64,000 bases of DNA from Tigriopus japonicus. Its lineage: Eukaryota; Arthropoda; Copepoda; Harpacticoida; Harpacticidae. This document shows, one piece after another, positions 26,863-41,585 of the stretch. The notes under the pieces were generated by a model. It was given only the letters and a program-made list of their open reading frames with translations. It had not been told where the DNA came from and made no database searches. How positions within the stretch are numbered: position 1 is the stretch's first letter; each line of letters begins with the position of its first letter. The position numbers and the translations under genes were made by a program. The DNA lies in the NCBI GenBank assembly GCA_010645155.1, contig CM021317.1, positions 11,864,658-11,928,657 of the forward strand. The letters run 5' to 3'.

Positions 26863-29800
26863 TGAATCTCAAATATATCATTAAGTACCGTTGTTCTTAT
26901 TGTCGGTTTATGTAGTAGACTTTTGGTTGTTGGTACGAATTTTTGACAAGCTTTTTGCTACACCTTAACGCAAATAGTTTCTTGTGTTGGTACTCCTCCA
27001 CAATTAAGTTTATGTAAGAAGAATATTTTCTCTTGTGGGATTCGGTTATTGTCCAAAAGAAAGTTTTGATCCGAATACTTTAGGGTCCAAATTGCATGGA
27101 TCTCTTCATCATAGTGATGGATTAGTTTGCGAACTTTGGAAATCGCCCCAAAGGTTGTCGGCCGTCACGAAGATTGTTGTATTAATCGGACACCGACCGA
27201 TTGGGGGACACGTTGCTCTTTCAAGTTCGGAAACCCATTATTTCCTCCCCTATCAGTTATCAATGACTCGACTGCTGCCAAACCATCTCAACGGAAACCC
27301 TTGGTTGGTCTGAGTCGTTCGTCCCTTCTTTGAACCCTGATCATGACCCCATTGTGGGAACGTCAGTAGTACACATGGAGGGATAGGGAATTTTTATTGC
27401 TTAATATTAAAGGTTTCAATAGTATCTAGAATGCTATCTCATTATGATTTTTGTCGTTGTTCAGCTTTATAATTGTAATTGTAAGTTCTTTTAAGTTCGT
27501 TTAGAATTGAAAGAGTTGTATTTGTTCACTTTTTAAAACCATCCAATGACCCTCAACTCTGTTTCGTCTTTGATATAAAGAATTTGTACATAAAAAGCAT
27601 GCTCAATAAAAATATGTAACCGATCCATGACCAAGTCACGATGTCTATTTATTTCATTGGGGTTGGTTCCTGAGGGGACTGTACGTAGATAAATGTAAAT
27701 CAACGAATAGGAGCGTTCTGATGTTTATCTTTACAACCCTTTCTAGCTTTCTTTCCATCTCTCTCTCCCTGCATTCGCATCAAAAAAGGGGGTGGAAATT
27801 CCAATAAATGCCCGGAAATCAGTTCAAGTGCTCTTCTCAACGATGTACGTACCACCAATCTATTTGGAACATAACTGCGTCTTTCAAGCCCCATGGACCA
27901 TGAAGTTAACAAAAACAAAAATCCTGTTCCGAAGTGGGGCTGAAGGAGACTTTTAGACCGTTTTACTTTTTGTACCCAAAGTTGTCATTTTGACTGGAAA
28001 TTCGGAGATTTTCGCACTAGCATTGTAAAAAAGCAAGAAAATCCTGGCTTTATTATGAGCGAACAAGTCGTAAGTGCCGGACAAACCTTTTTATTACATG
28101 CTAGTAACTCCGTCTACCAAGTGGTTTTGCCCATCTAGGCGGATTCAATCCTTCGTTTTCTGCCTTGTCATTTTGGGTATAGGCCAATAAAGTTGTGGAA
28201 CCTTCTTGGTTCCAGATAGTCTGCCTAGCATTGAGCTTATTTAGAAATGTGCCCACCAGAAGACGTCATAACACCAGAAAATTGGCTGGGTGCATGGACC
28301 AAATGAGCTTTCCTCCTAACAAATGAATTGAATTGCAAGTCTTTTTGTTCTCTGTCGCTCAAAGAGACATCGTGACGTCACAATGGGTTTCTTCGTCCAA
28401 ATCGCAGTGCATATTTAACCCATAATGGCACCTAAAGGCCGATTCGAAATCGGAAGCTCAACAGACAGCTTCAGATTCCAGATGGGACATGAAAGGAGGC
28501 TGAAACCATTTGGACCAATAGCCTATTTCTACTTTCCCTTATTGTACTGGGTTGGTTGCGGCAAAAGCGAGATTTGAGTCGAACTACTCAACCTGAAGAG
28601 ACAAATGACGCCTATTTCCGGTGAGCTCAACAAGACCATGAGCTGCTATTACAAGTTTTTCTTTTAGTTTTGAGCAAACAGCGTATGTTGTGGCAACGAT
28701 TCCCACACCTTTCTCGCTCTACTTCTTTGTGCGAAAAGAAACCAATGGTATCATTACCGTTCTCATGGTTTTGAACAATGGGTAAGAACAAAATAAGAAA
28801 ATTATCCTCCCACTGTCTCCTTGGGTTCTTTATTCGGATGAGCGAGATTGTCTCAAGAATAGGCCCTTTTGGCAATGGCAAGTGATTAATTATTGCGGCG
28901 AGTAGACGACGATTTAAATTAGCTAACTTTCTACATAAAGGGTGTCGCAAAGCGCAACGACTGTTTCCTTCGCATATACGGCCTTTTTTAGAGACAGCAG
29001 GAGGTCGTTTTCATGGCCATGTTTGTAGGGAGCGGAAACCTTTGGCCTAAGCTATGCAACCAAAAACAAAAGAACGTGGTTTGGCAATCCAAGAAAGCCT
29101 CTCCACATTGCATTCTCATCTCACCCTTGAAACTCGATTTGAAACAAATCAAGTTTAATAGCTTTTGACAGCCTGGGCCACATAAATTGAGACTTGAGGT
29201 GTTTTGATTTTTTTTACCTTAAGATGCTTCTTTTGGCAATCATAGGCACATGAATTGAAGCGTTGTTTTCAGTAAAATAATACTATATCAAAGTAAAAGT
29301 TGCTGAAATTAAGAAATCCCTCAGGACAAAAATAAAATAAAAAAATGTTGCTAATTTCTTTCATTTTAAAAGTTGAATGCTTCGCAAAAGAAATCTTTGC
29401 AGTTCCTAAAATGAGGAATTAGAACACTATGCATTATTGATTTACATAGCTTTCTTCAACCGTCAGTGCCATCATCGCAAGTCATATTTCACGCATTTTC
29501 TGAAAGTCAAGTGATGGTTGTCGAATATCTTTATAATGTGTTCTTAGATACCCCCCACGTCATAAAGTGCAAAAAATAACCAATTATTTGCCATTCAACA
29601 AAAAGGGATTATGCTGTTGGAATACCCAGGCTAGGCTTTTCTACAACAGAGTTTTTTTTTTAGAAAGTTTTAGTAATTGGTCTCAATCTCATCGGGCGAA
29701 GCTGTAAGAGTACAAAAGGTGAGAATATAAATTTCCAAAACTTCCTTGCCAATGGCCATCCAAACACCAACTTAGAACGGAAATGGCAGATTCTCAGCAT

Positions 29801-32800
29801 CAGTCTCATCAATTTCAAATTTCGCACCAAAACTTAATCAAAGATACGGTCTCAAAATAGTTGATTTTTACCTTGTACTTTCCATGCTCTACTTTGGATC
29901 CATCAGCATGTGAATTTGGCTTCAAACTCTTCACAATTGCATAATGGCCCCCAAAACAATGGAAGGTTTACAACTCATATTCACTCACAGAGTAGAGATT
30001 GTGCTTGCTCTTCTGGATGATTCGAATTACTTTCATTCAGTTGTCATTTGACTTTCCACTCGTGTTTTCAGCTTTCAAAGGACTGAATGTCCCTCTGGAT
30101 TCGAAAATAGAATTGCAAGTATTTCACAAAATGGATGACTCCACATAGGAGCGAGCAGGATAACGTATCCATTTCTGCATTTGCTATCGTATCGGAATAA
30201 ATCACTTCTTCCAATTTATGGCACCTTGACATTGGAAGCGGAATGCAGAGTAAGACTTCACTTCTTATCGACTCGTGTTTCCATATCTAGCCAAATGTAC
30301 GTAGTTCAGCCTTCAAGCGAAAGGCTGTGGAGTGTGTGTGGACAACCCGAAATCGCTTTTTGCGGCATTTCCAGAGTCTTTATTGGGCCCTTAATCCCTC
30401 TCCTAGAGGTCAACATTTTCTCTCTCGATGTTTTATGAGACCTTTCACCGGTGAGGAGGGGCCAAGAACCACCCAACAAAAGGAACACTTGGAGCCAATA
30501 AATTCTTGTTGAAGTGACCGTTGCTCCACGACCTTTGATCCCTGCAGTTTGCACTATTGCAACCAACTTACTTGTGTGTATAAAGGTGTGCGTGGGTGGG
30601 TGTGGTTCAAAGTCCACCATCACAACCTGGCATGTTTTTGACCACCAACACCAAAGACCTTGAAAAGCAAAATAACTCATCTCTCCTTCACTCTCTCTAA
30701 GCAGAAGATGGCAAGCATTTTAGGCTTAGGAGCATCACTTATAATTAAGCCCTGGAGCCTTTCCAGGACTTGACACTGAAGTAGATGCGTTGAGTTTGCA
30801 TTCCACCAAATCCATTTATGCACCATGCCCTCCCTGTCTCTGGATGGGAAAAAGGTGGTCTTGTTAGTGTCTAAGACTGGATTGAAGTCCCTGATGCCTT
30901 TCACACAATCAGCAGCGTCCAAAGATTTGAGCTTAAGGGATCGGCCTGTCCCTTGTGAGAGAAGAACGACAGGAATACGAACCACCCAAATGAATATCTA
31001 TCTATCTATTCCTTTGGCTGCTGGATTTGGGGTGTTCTGTCAAGCAAGGGCTTCGTGATCGGACGGCAGCAGTGTTGATGGTTTTCAATTTGCTCTCGCC
31101 TCATAAATCATCTCTGGAGACTCGCAGACCTTTCCAGATAAAGAAAAGCTCAGACGGAGGAAGATGACAAAGTGCTTTAGAGATTCTGTTTTATAAAGTT
31201 TTCTCGACGATTCACCTCAACTTCAACCATTCAGTCGTCGTCAAATCTCAATTCCAATGTCAGAGACATGGAAGATTTGTTTTCTTAGGGACGAGGCTAA
31301 ATGGATCGTGCGGAAAACCGGAGGCATTCCAAGTGATTGGAATCAAAACATGGAAAAATGGCCTTAAAAAAGTTCGGTGTTTCTCGAGAAAACGCAAACA
31401 AACGTGAATCAACATATTTCGAAGTGGAACAATTCCAGCAAGAATGCGGTAAAAGAAGCTTTCTGATTGTGATTCAGTCCCAATTTTTTAGCTTAGTGCA
31501 AAAAAGGAGGTAGGAAAGAGGAGAAAACACCATTAGACTCAATAAAGGCCGGTCAAAATGGTTCTAGGGTGGCGATTCATACGACACAAAAAGATCCTAG
31601 AATTGGACTTTATCGTTACTGGTTCTGGTATGAAGACCATATAAAAGAGTTCTGATAGTAAATGGTCCTCTTATCTCTATATGAACTGAGAGCAATATTA
31701 TATTAAACACTTGACGTTGTCGTCAGTCACTCTAATCCAAATGTCATTCATTCATTTGAGGTGAGAGAGTCGCGAAAAATACCAAAACGGTTTGCATTGG
31801 CATGAATTGTCGTCAATTATTGCCATGTTCCATACATTATCCAAAGCTGGAAGGGCAAAGTGGAAAATGGCACATTTTTTGGTAAGAAAACACGCCATTT
31901 TCTATTGTCACCTGAGTGACGTGGGTGAAAAAGACAGATGATATAATAATGAGACCTTGTTCTTTTTTTCCTTTAGTAGCCTTACGTGGCCTTATGTAAG
32001 ATAAGCATGACAGAAACTACCGGCTAGATTAAGCTATATGAGTTCATGTAAATGGAGGGTTACTAAAAAGTCTGTAACCTCGCATTGGTTAGGGTACACA
32101 AAACCTGAAAAAGTCTAGCCAAAGTCACTCCATAATTTCTCTTTTACCGTAGTCCAGGATAAAACAAAGCCTCGGGTGGTTTAACTACATACCTGAAATG
32201 AACAGAAGTTCTTTGTCAAAAGAGGGCAACGCCAAACAAGAATACCAAAAAATGAAGGCTTAACGTAAATTAACTGGCAGTGCCATAATCTGAAATTCAC
32301 TACGCATGTTTGTTTGCACCTTTGTTAACTCATGCTTACAATGTGGGGAAAAAGTGGTAAATTTGAAAAACGCCCAATCTACTTTTAACTTTGTTTCACT
32401 AAGAGTTTTCAACTAACCCATTTTAGTTTGAAAATCAAGTTTACAAGTGAGTTCATGCAAAAAATCATTGAAAAATCAGGCCAAAAATTTAACAAAAAAT
32501 AATAACAAAAACGTCTCTTTTCTTCAACTGCCTTCTCTCGAAAGATATCTGTTGTAAATTTTTCAAGGTAGGAAATTCAACACTGATTGGAATAATTTGA
32601 ATAAATATTTCGATGTATTACAAGGACCTATAGACCAATGAGCCAAGCCTATTTTTCTAAAGAAAAGTTGTAAAACTGTCTCTTCTAGGTGCAGTTTGAC
32701 GATCTTGTTACCAATATACCAACACTTTTTGATTGAATCATAATCGTTTTTCAACTGAAATATGGTCACTCTTATCACATGACTTCAAAAATAGTATAAA

Positions 32801-35800
32801 CATTCATTTACAGACGTTTCATGACCCAAATCTGTTGGCAAAAAGAAGCGAACACGCATAGTGATTCAATAAATAATATTGCTATATTCCTAACTCAAAT
32901 TATGGGTCACACTTGACTAACCCACTCAACCCTCACTCTCTGTCGTTCTCCAATCAAGATGAGCTTTTCGGGTGCAATGTACGAGTGTTATTCTCCTGAA
33001 TGAGTAATGTCACATCCATCACACCAATCAAAGAGATCTCCCCTCATTGCATTCTTGGCCTCATGATTGGGGGGAGAAAGTGGAAATATCTCGCAAAGAT
33101 TCATTGAGTTCACCAACGGGAAACGACCAACACGCCATTCATTCACTTCTAACTCAGTTCAGTTTCAGTGGACTAGGAGAAGAGAATATGCCAAGTTTTG
33201 AGCTTCACTTTGATCCATGGCAAAACTTTGCGGACCAGAGAGGAATGTTCACTTTCAATTTTCTTGTCACTCTGTTACAGCCTTCACTTTGACGGGACAC
33301 TTTGATGACAAGCTGGTACGATATCCTTTTCAACCAAACTTGAAGCTCAATAATAAAAGTGAAAGCACACTTATTAAGCCATGGGAGATCTCTGGCGGAA
33401 TTAGAGGGTTCTAAACCGAAAGCGAAAGTTCCGACCGAATAAAAGAGTTTCGTTTTTCATTAACCATGGCCCAAATTACCAACCCGATTATTTTGTTAGG
33501 GAACTAATCTAGGCCCTTTGCTCATTGGATTCACAAATTGCAGAGGTAGAAGTGGTAGCAGTGCCAAATAAGTTGAAAGAACATTTATGTATTCCCAACT
33601 TTCCAAAGGTGTTCTCAATCTAAGTTAACCATTTGAATTGTGTCATTTTATTCAATAACAACTTTTCCAAATTGTAAGGGCTATTTTTGGAATGATTAAT
33701 TTCAATACAAGTGAAATAGTGAAATAGCATTAAAAGTGCATTAGAAAATAATATGGTGTTTGTACGGAACCAAGAAATGCATGATCTATCAGATAAATCA
33801 GATAAGTCTATCTGACAAATTTGATTGAACTTTATGTTCTTGTACATTTTTAAAGTAATACTTCTCCTTTTGAAACTTTCATAACCATTTACTCTCTTTA
33901 TGAAAAGATTCCAAGTTAGTACGAGACTTTGTTTGGCCTTGTTGTGCATGAAAGCATTTAGGTATAAAAATCTCATTTTAGAATATTTACAACACAAATT
34001 TCATCATTAAAAACTAATCGTTAAAAACGCCTTCCATGATCTAAAAAATAAGAATCAATAAATGATTTTGTTTGCTTAAAAGCTCAACCACCGTGTTGCC
34101 AAGTTCGACACTTCTCTCTAACAAACAAGTATAGAAAACTTTTCAGTATGCCTATCACAATGGATGTTTCAAGGGATGCACTTCCTCTTATTAGATTTAT
34201 TTGAAACTTTTCAAACTAGCTGAAGTGGCAGATTGAGCGTCAGAAATCGATAATTCTCGCTGAACAAATTTGATGCCAGGAAAGTGGGCCCAAGCAGCCA
34301 GAAGTTTGTACTGTCATCCGTGTCCGGCGAGTTCAGAGGCCAAAAGTGGATCCATTCCACAACAAAGGTCGTTTAGACGCCCCTAAAAGAGAGAGCCAAT
34401 TTTGCTCAAGTTTGATTTTGATGAAGGGCCTTGACATTGGCGACGATTGAATGTTCCCGCGGGAAGAATAGATCGGCTAAAAAAAAACATTATGTTTGAT
34501 GTGCGTTAGGTAAACGTGAAAACAAAGTCTGCGAAGAGGCAGTAACATGTTTCTTTCATTCCTTGCTTGTTGTTCACATGAACACCAGGATCGTTTATGT
34601 ACTTCCAATATCAAGTGAGCGTACTTACTTTCGGTGTAATAAACATAAATTCCATGGGAATCTATGTGTTTTGTTGTTTTTGTTGCCTTTCATTCATTTG
34701 ACGGTACTTTCTTGTAAGGGTAGATGCAGTTCTCTAAGAGCAGGGGTTCTAGACCTAACTCAGGTTAGTTTCCAATTATAGCGATAAAATACGCCAATTC
34801 CACAATCCCACACAAAAAAGACTTAAGCGTGTTATATATTTGTTAATATTGTTAATACTTGCCTTGCATATGATGCTAGGTGAAAGGATCAAAAAGCCGC
34901 TTCACCGAATTCTGGTGTTTAGCGATGACGTAACTTTAATTTTTTTTGCCTTTTGGAATGTGTCATTTGTAAATATGCTTTGATGTGCAAATTGTTTTCC
35001 ATTTTTTTCTATTTCGCTTTTTTCGCTCATGTTGGCAGACTTTGAAACATGCAAAAAACTAAATGCATGTTTTTGCGAGGTTTTATGCTTTTTTTGCAAC
35101 CACCACGTCGCTGATTGAGAACCCCTGTTTTCGGTTCTTTTTATCCTTTGTTACGTCCTCTCTCAGTAGTTCATTGACACACGCACACAACATGTGAGGA
35201 GCATCAAAAGCAAGAGCAATTGACCCTTACCCACTTCTGTTTCGTTATTTATGGCACCCTTTGTCAAACGTGCACTATCGGAAACAGTTTGTTTAGGTCT
35301 CTTTAAAGTGCATCATCGACCGTTCAAGTTTGAATTTGCCATCTTGTTGGGGAGGTGGAGCAAAAACCACAAAAACCAGAGGAAAAGTAAATGGAAGAAA
35401 AAAAGCTCCAACCAAGTGGACTGGATTTATGGCTGATTGGGATTAGGAACCACACTCTACCATGGAGTTGTTGCTGCACTTGAAAACGTGATTCCAATTC
35501 TGGCATGACATATGAGGAAGACTCTTGGGACGGAGGGGAGACATTTGAGCTCAAGATAGTTCTGCATGTTGTTTTGAAAGCCAAGGAATTCATCTGAAAC
35601 GAAAACTTACGCTTTCTTTGAATGAAAATTAGCCATCCAGGAAATTGAAGGTTCCTCTTCCCAGAACTGGGTCTGATTTCAATTTAGAACAACTTTTAGC
35701 AGAGACAGCGATTCCAATGAAAAACAGTGTTTCGCAGTCTCGAAAGTGAAAGGTTTTTGACTGTCCTCGTTTTTATTGGGAGTAAGCGTTCCAAATTATT

Positions 35801-36593
35801 CGGGTTCCCTTCTTCTCTTCCCGCTTTTGTTCTTGATAGAAAAAAAGTCGCCCCAAGGACCTTCCACGATAACTGAAACATTATCCTTGAGAAGGGAGAG
35901 AGTGAAAAAAGTTTGCCCATTCCGAAGCACATCGATATCTTGTATAGTTGGAACATCCAAGGGTTGTTCCCAAATTTTCTTAAGTGGATGGAGAGTCAGT
36001 CGCTTCTAATTTCCCAATGTACAACCGCGTATTATACAACTAATCCTTTTTACATAACATGTACAGTATACAGTATTTGTTTCTGAATGCATCCAAGGTC
36101 AGCATTATACATGTTAAACATGTCATGACTTCAAATCCTTATGAAAGGAGCTTTGGAACCAGCTCTAAAAGAGAAATGGATCTTTTACCACCGAACAGAC
36201 CGTTTCTGAAGAGAAGGGTTTAACGTGGAAAAGGGATCCATTGGACACGAAAGTCCTAATGACCACTTTGTACGGGATGAAGACAGCTTTTGCTCTCAGC
36301 TCATTTGTGATCAAGAATGATTATGTTGGATGGTTCCATACAGTTTGAAAGAAACCTTGACCATTTATCTCTAAAATTGATGCAGGGAGCTTTTCTTTGC
36401 TTTTCTTTTTCCTGTCCAAAACGCTGTGGTTAAAGCTAAGTGGGCAATTTATGATGCTGATTTTAGCAACGCACTTTTAATGGAACGCGTTTAAGATAAC
36501 CTTGATTTGCGTGATCCATGATTTTTGTGAGTATGTATCAAATTTGGCTGACAGCGATGTAAATAGAAACATTCTCATTTCAAATCGAAATCA
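26863..36593. other. Long gene-poor stretch
   Basis: No reliable gene in 9.7 kb. Two short minus-strand pieces have exon-like borders: 32148-32192 (45 bases, acceptor TTCTGTTCATTTCAG, donor GTAAAAG) and 29877-29960 (an open stretch ending in a GTAAAA donor). Each is too short to identify. A plausible acceptor on the minus strand before 35593 opens two frames at once and cannot be resolved. TATCTATCTATC at about 30996-31007 is a tiny simple repeat. Confidence 0.45.
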
Positions 36594-36680
36594 GGGAGGA
36601 GACGTGACGTCGTGGTTAGCGCAGTTTTCTATAGTGAGAGAGGTCCCCAGGTTCGATTCTCCTCCCCGACCTTTCTCAAG
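36594..36680 (+). repeat. tRNA-derived SINE-like head
   Basis: The piece contains a promoter pair typical of tRNA genes: an A-box-like CGTGGTTAGCGCAG (about 36611-36624) and a B-box GGTTCGATTCT (36650-36660). The ends GGGAGGAG and CTCCTCCCC pair like an acceptor stem, but no proper anticodon arm forms, so it is not a working tRNA. A tRNA-related SINE fragment is the simplest reading. The 3' body and any tail after about 36680 are not delimited. Confidence 0.5.
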
Positions 36681-39645
36681 GAAACTTTTAGACGTTAAAT
36701 CATACCCACAGACGGAGAAACATTCTGATACCGGACATGAGAATGTCTATCGGAACAATTTGGACGATGTGATGGCTGGCTTCGCTGGCCTGGCGAGGCT
36801 CAACCCTCCGACCCTAGCACTAACACTTCAAAAAACTATTTGTTTGTCCGTAAAAAGGCGTTTATTAGAATTTTTACGCGTTCCTTACTTTCTTCACTTA
36901 GAGTTCCCAAGCTTTTTAATATCATCAAAAGAAACTAACAATTAGTAAGTAATAGAACCAAACCCAATGCCGAACATATCGCCAAAAGAATTTTCAATAT
37001 GCCAGTCATAGTCATTCAGAATGGCTTGGGATATCTCCCAAATTCGGTGCTTGTGGAATGAATCCCTGTTTGTCCACAAGTCCCTGGAATATGCGCCATT
37101 CTTATAAATTCAATTTTCAAGCCTTGCGGACCGACCTCGGGGTTCTTGGGGAAAAACAAGGCGACCAAGAAGAACAAGAAAAAAAGCAGCAGCCTCATTG
37201 CTTGGAAATCGCGTTGGAAATCTTCAATGACAGTTTCTTCTCTGCACCCGGAGAACGAACCCTTTCCATTGGCACTCTCAAGATTGCAGGACGGAATTTA
37301 CGAGATAGCCGCCCGATAGTCAGTTCACAGGGTGTGAAATGAGAGCTGGATATCAGAGCATCTCTTGATAACACTTTTGAACACCCATTGGGAGGCCTGC
37401 CTGAAATTTCAGCTGCGATAGTTCGGTGAAGAGACAAGTTATCTAATCTTAACCTTGGATTTCAGGTCACCCGGTGGGTTTGCTAATTCTTGGGGTGTGA
37501 ACAAGGATCAGGGGCAGCATGAAGTTCATAACAATTTACATATTCATGACACGAGAAGAAAACTGTATCGCTCGTGCAAGGAGTGTCTTTGACATTAATA
37601 CCGATGGTGAAACCGACTTACTGTACATTCTGGAGCTCTTCCAAATAGTGAAGCTTAAGACGACGAAGAAGTTCAATATTTGCTTAAGGCCCCTCAAGTA
37701 GTCTTCTGCCAAATATGAGTGAAGCAACGGATCCAACCGCTTGCTTGCCATGTACTAACGCTGTTCAAATCTGGATCAGCCTTCATAATCCCAACATTAA
37801 GGTCAGTCCCTAAGCCGATATAATCAAATATGCTCAGAACACGATTCCTCGTGTCTCTTTACAAGCTCTGTGATCCACATCCAATTCAGTGGATCCAGTG
37901 CGGAACAGTTACTTTTGCATTCTGGATCCCCCTTCTCAATGTCTGGAACTGATGAGATGGTGTCCATAATAATGGACTTGCTTGGCCAAAGCGAGGACTC
38001 GGTCATGGTGAGTCTCTGCATTCTTGTAATGATTATTGTCAAGTTTCGCTTGAGGCTACAACATAGGGTGGTGGCGACTTGTTTGGCACAAAAAGAGGAA
38101 TGATCCTGAAAGTGGCACACCCACAATACTTTTGTTCCTCCCTTGACAGTCCATTGATTTTGGTCTCCAATGCAGACGACATCAAAGTCATGTTCTCTCG
38201 AGATTGATCGACTTGATCATATGGAAGATCTGGTCGAGGGAAACGGTTATTTGAGTGGTTTGCAAATCGTCAAAGGCTGGTGAATATTTTCTCATGAGTG
38301 AAACGCTTAGAATGGAAGGAGGAGTTTTCATTAATAATTGATTCGTAGGGATGTGCAGCTCAAAAACGTTCAATTGTTTGCTCCATTGGAGGCCTTGTGT
38401 TCGTTCAAGTCGAGCTTTCCAAATGTGTCTGTGAGAGACAAATACAAATGCATACCTTGTAGCTTTTAAGCTAATGAAATTATGACCACCAAAGTACACA
38501 CAGGAGCTAGCGAAATTTGACTAAATACCCACGTTGAACAAGGGTCGATTTATTTCCAATTTAGAAACCAAGTCCTTCCTGACTTTAGGGTTCCCTTTTC
38601 CGCTGTGTTTTATGATCAAAACTTCCCCTTCCCCCTCAAGAAATGGAACATTTAGTAATAGACTAGAAGAAGGCCCGTGGAAGTAAATAAAGATGGAGAA
38701 AGAAACCAATGGTAAGCATATGGATCCTTACTTTCCTCGAAGACCGACTCTCGTGCGCAAAATGTGATCATTTTTGGGCATGCTTTTCATATTCAGACCC
38801 GCCTTTATCGGACCCACTTTGCAGCTTTACCAGATTTTCTTGTCGAGAATCCGGTGTCGGGGGATGTGGCAAATCTTTCTCTCCTTCTTTTAGTGCGAAT
38901 CCAAATCCTCTCAGACAGATTGTACGTCATGTATGTACGTACGTACTCTACGCAGAGCGTGTCGTTTATACGTATACACGCACGCACTCACAGAGTAGTT
39001 TATGGAGTATCCAGAGGCCCTTTTTGTCGTTCCTTTCTTCAATGCTAGAAACATCTTCAAATACGGACAGATCTCAAATGCCACTCGAGCTCGGAGAAAA
39101 ATGCACCCAGAACGTGCTTTGATCTTGGAGTTCCGTTCTGCTCAGGAAAGTTCATTAACTGTAAGAAAAAGGTCTAGACCACGCTAGAGATTCTCTTTGG
39201 TCAGGAATTGTTCAGGCATATCAAACCCGGATAAAGTGTATTTTTAGACGCTAAAACCAGACGTCAAAGAAAGTGGAATGAATGACAGTTTCGCAGTAGT
39301 TGAAAAGAGTTCCAAGTTTGTTTTGATCCATCTCTGGCGGGACTCCTCAAGTTAACTTTTTGGGACTTGTGTCCAAATCAAATTTCCTTGAGATCGATTC
39401 CACTACCACAACATGTTGGCCCAGAAAAAAGGCCCATGCCTCAAAGTGGGACTCGTGTGGCAAGGGTGGAATAAAAAGTGGGGAATGCAAGTGGTGAAAG
39501 GCTTCGGAGTGCACGTTAGTGGCACCCGAGACGATCAAACTTGGTGTGTGGCTTCAGGTGGTGTATTAACATAAATAAGAGGTAATGCCTGAGTATAGCC
39601 AGATCAAGTCAAAATGACGATCTCGTACTTTTAGTAAATCTGTTG
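36681..39645. other. No gene seen
   Basis: Open frames are short and overlapping. A minus-strand frame ending at 37016 starts (37198) with a leucine/phenylalanine-rich stretch resembling a signal peptide, but the 60-residue frame has no splice sites or further support. A GTACGTACGTAC/ACGCACGC-type run lies near 38930-38990. Confidence 0.45.
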
Positions 39646-39845
39646 CGCTCAAAGGTGGCGTTTTAAGTGCATAAATTCAAATAGCTCGGGTATACCAAAA
39701 TGAAATCATTGTGACGTTCCTCTAGTATAATCTCAACAAAACCGCTCCATTTCAAAACCTGGTTGTCCACTAGTATACTTAAGTATCATTGCTAGGGTAT
39801 ATTCGAGCTATTTGAATTAATGCAGTTAACATACCACCTCAAAGC
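39646..39845. repeat. Small foldback element, about 200 bp
   Basis: The two ends are inverted copies with a few differences: GCTCAAAGGTGGCG on the left and the complement of CCACCTCAAAGC on the right, followed inward on both sides by AATTCAAATAGCTCG and its complement. There is no coding capacity and no clear target duplication. It looks like an old miniature inverted-repeat element. Confidence 0.68.
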
Positions 39846-41213
39846 TCAGGTTACTGAAAGATCATTAATCTGACTTGATTCCGCCAGAGCCTTTTTAAGT
39901 TCCTAAGTTATCAAACCTGTCTAACGATTCATCAGTATTCATTCAATAGTAATTGTTTGATATGTGACTTATTTGAAAATTATATTTTCGGGGTTTTGGC
40001 AAAGATATTTTTGGTTAGATTGACAAAAAGGCTGCAGCTTGATGCATTCCAATTGACAAAAAGTGCAGGCATTTTATCTAATAGATTCTTTTTTGTACCC
40101 AAATCTTTCCAATCAATTCATTTATCACCAGTATTTGTTTACAAGGGATGTATCAACAAAAATAACCTCGTTTGCAGTTTGATAAAAAAAATCACAAGCG
40201 AGGTTTAGCATTAACTTAATTGCTCACCTAGAAATAGAATCTTAAACAAACTGTTGATCTTTATGTTTCTTGAAGTCTAATACCTGTTGTTTGAAGATAA
40301 AGTCTCGAACATGTCGAAATCAGAAATATTTTTCTCACTGTAATGCTTCTTTAGCTTGCATTATTCCGTTACAGATCAAAACGCGACGGGATGTAACCCA
40401 AATTGTTGAATAGAAATGGAGTTTGTCTCCTTTCAGTTTGGACACCCTCTGAAGGCGTTAGCTGGAGCCTAACTGCGGGTAAATCTGTTGTTCTGCAGTG
40501 CCACAGAAAAAAACTCGACCAAGTCATAACTCTTCCGTTTTTTGTCCCTATGCCATATTTGCTAGTTTGTTTTCGGCATCGCGCCGACGGAAAACAATTT
40601 TCCCCGATGGGAATCCTTCTCGGGGAAATAAATTTCGACCCCTTTGTTCATCTCTGTCGGGACTCAATTGGCGACTTGCATGATTGCAGATAAGATTCTG
40701 ACCGATCCTGCAGTTTCGCTAGTCGCTTTGAGTCTCATGTCTGGAAACTTTTTTTTGTCCGTTCCGTTCAGAGAACGAGGAATACTTAAGAGAGGAGGAG
40801 GCCCTTTCCTAATTTTGCTAAATGTGCAACTTCCTCGGTTTACACATTTCGATAGTTGTGCGTACGTCCGAGGATGATTGTGATTGTTGGATCGTTCCCC
40901 GAAAACAAACCCCGTTCGACGGGAACTTGCATGATCATGTTGATTGGTTTGATTGCTTCTCGTGTGCCCCCTATTATCAATGTAGTAAATGGCCGCCATA
41001 AACTAGGGCCGACTCAGAAAACCCGAGTCAACCAACCGCATTCTCATGAATTGTGATCAAGTCAAATGGGGTTACTGATTTTAACCAACGATAGTCCTTG
41101 AAACCCATATGAACATGGTCCTGCAATATTTAGGTAATAGACCAATGGACAATAAGTTCAATCGTAATTGAAAACTTGTTTCTGAATAAGCCATGAGTTG
41201 GAGAGCTAAAGGC
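39846..41213. other. No gene seen; somewhat richer in GC
   Basis: Around 40400-41060 the GC content rises above that of the neighbourhood and longer frames open on both strands (for example minus 40664-40999). They overlap one another, have no recognisable domain and no convincing splice borders, so I do not call a gene. Confidence 0.4.
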
Positions 41214-41585
41214 TAGGGATGTCCATAGTTGAAGTAATGACTCGAACGACTCGAGTCCATTCGGATATTTCCCCATGAGAATGGGAAAGTCTACGGGATT
41301 GAGAATGGCTCTTGTGTTTCTGGCTTTTGATTTTTTCAAAAATCCTCATATGAGTATCAATTAAAAGGTTTATTAGTTATGCATAAATGGGATAGAAGGT
41401 TAGAGAATCATTTATCTCAGTTGAAAGTGCTTAAGACAAAAGAAAGTAAATCGGTCTTTGTTAGTGTATCAATCTTGCGAGTCACTTGCAGACCACATTT
41501 AGCATCAAAATTGCGAGTCATTTGTAGATTCTCGAAAAGAACGCGCGAGTCACGAGTCCTTATAATTGCTAATTCATTAGCCCTA
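41214..41585. repeat. Decayed hAT-like repeat with GACTCG words
   Basis: It starts TAGGGATG and ends with the complement of TAGGGCTA. Both ends carry repeated GACTCG/CGAGTC words (for example ATGACTCGAACGACTCGAG near 41251). The same pattern (TAGGG start, ATGACTCGTATGACTCGAC) is present in the element at 55030-55344, so the two belong to one family. No target duplication survives here. Confidence 0.5.
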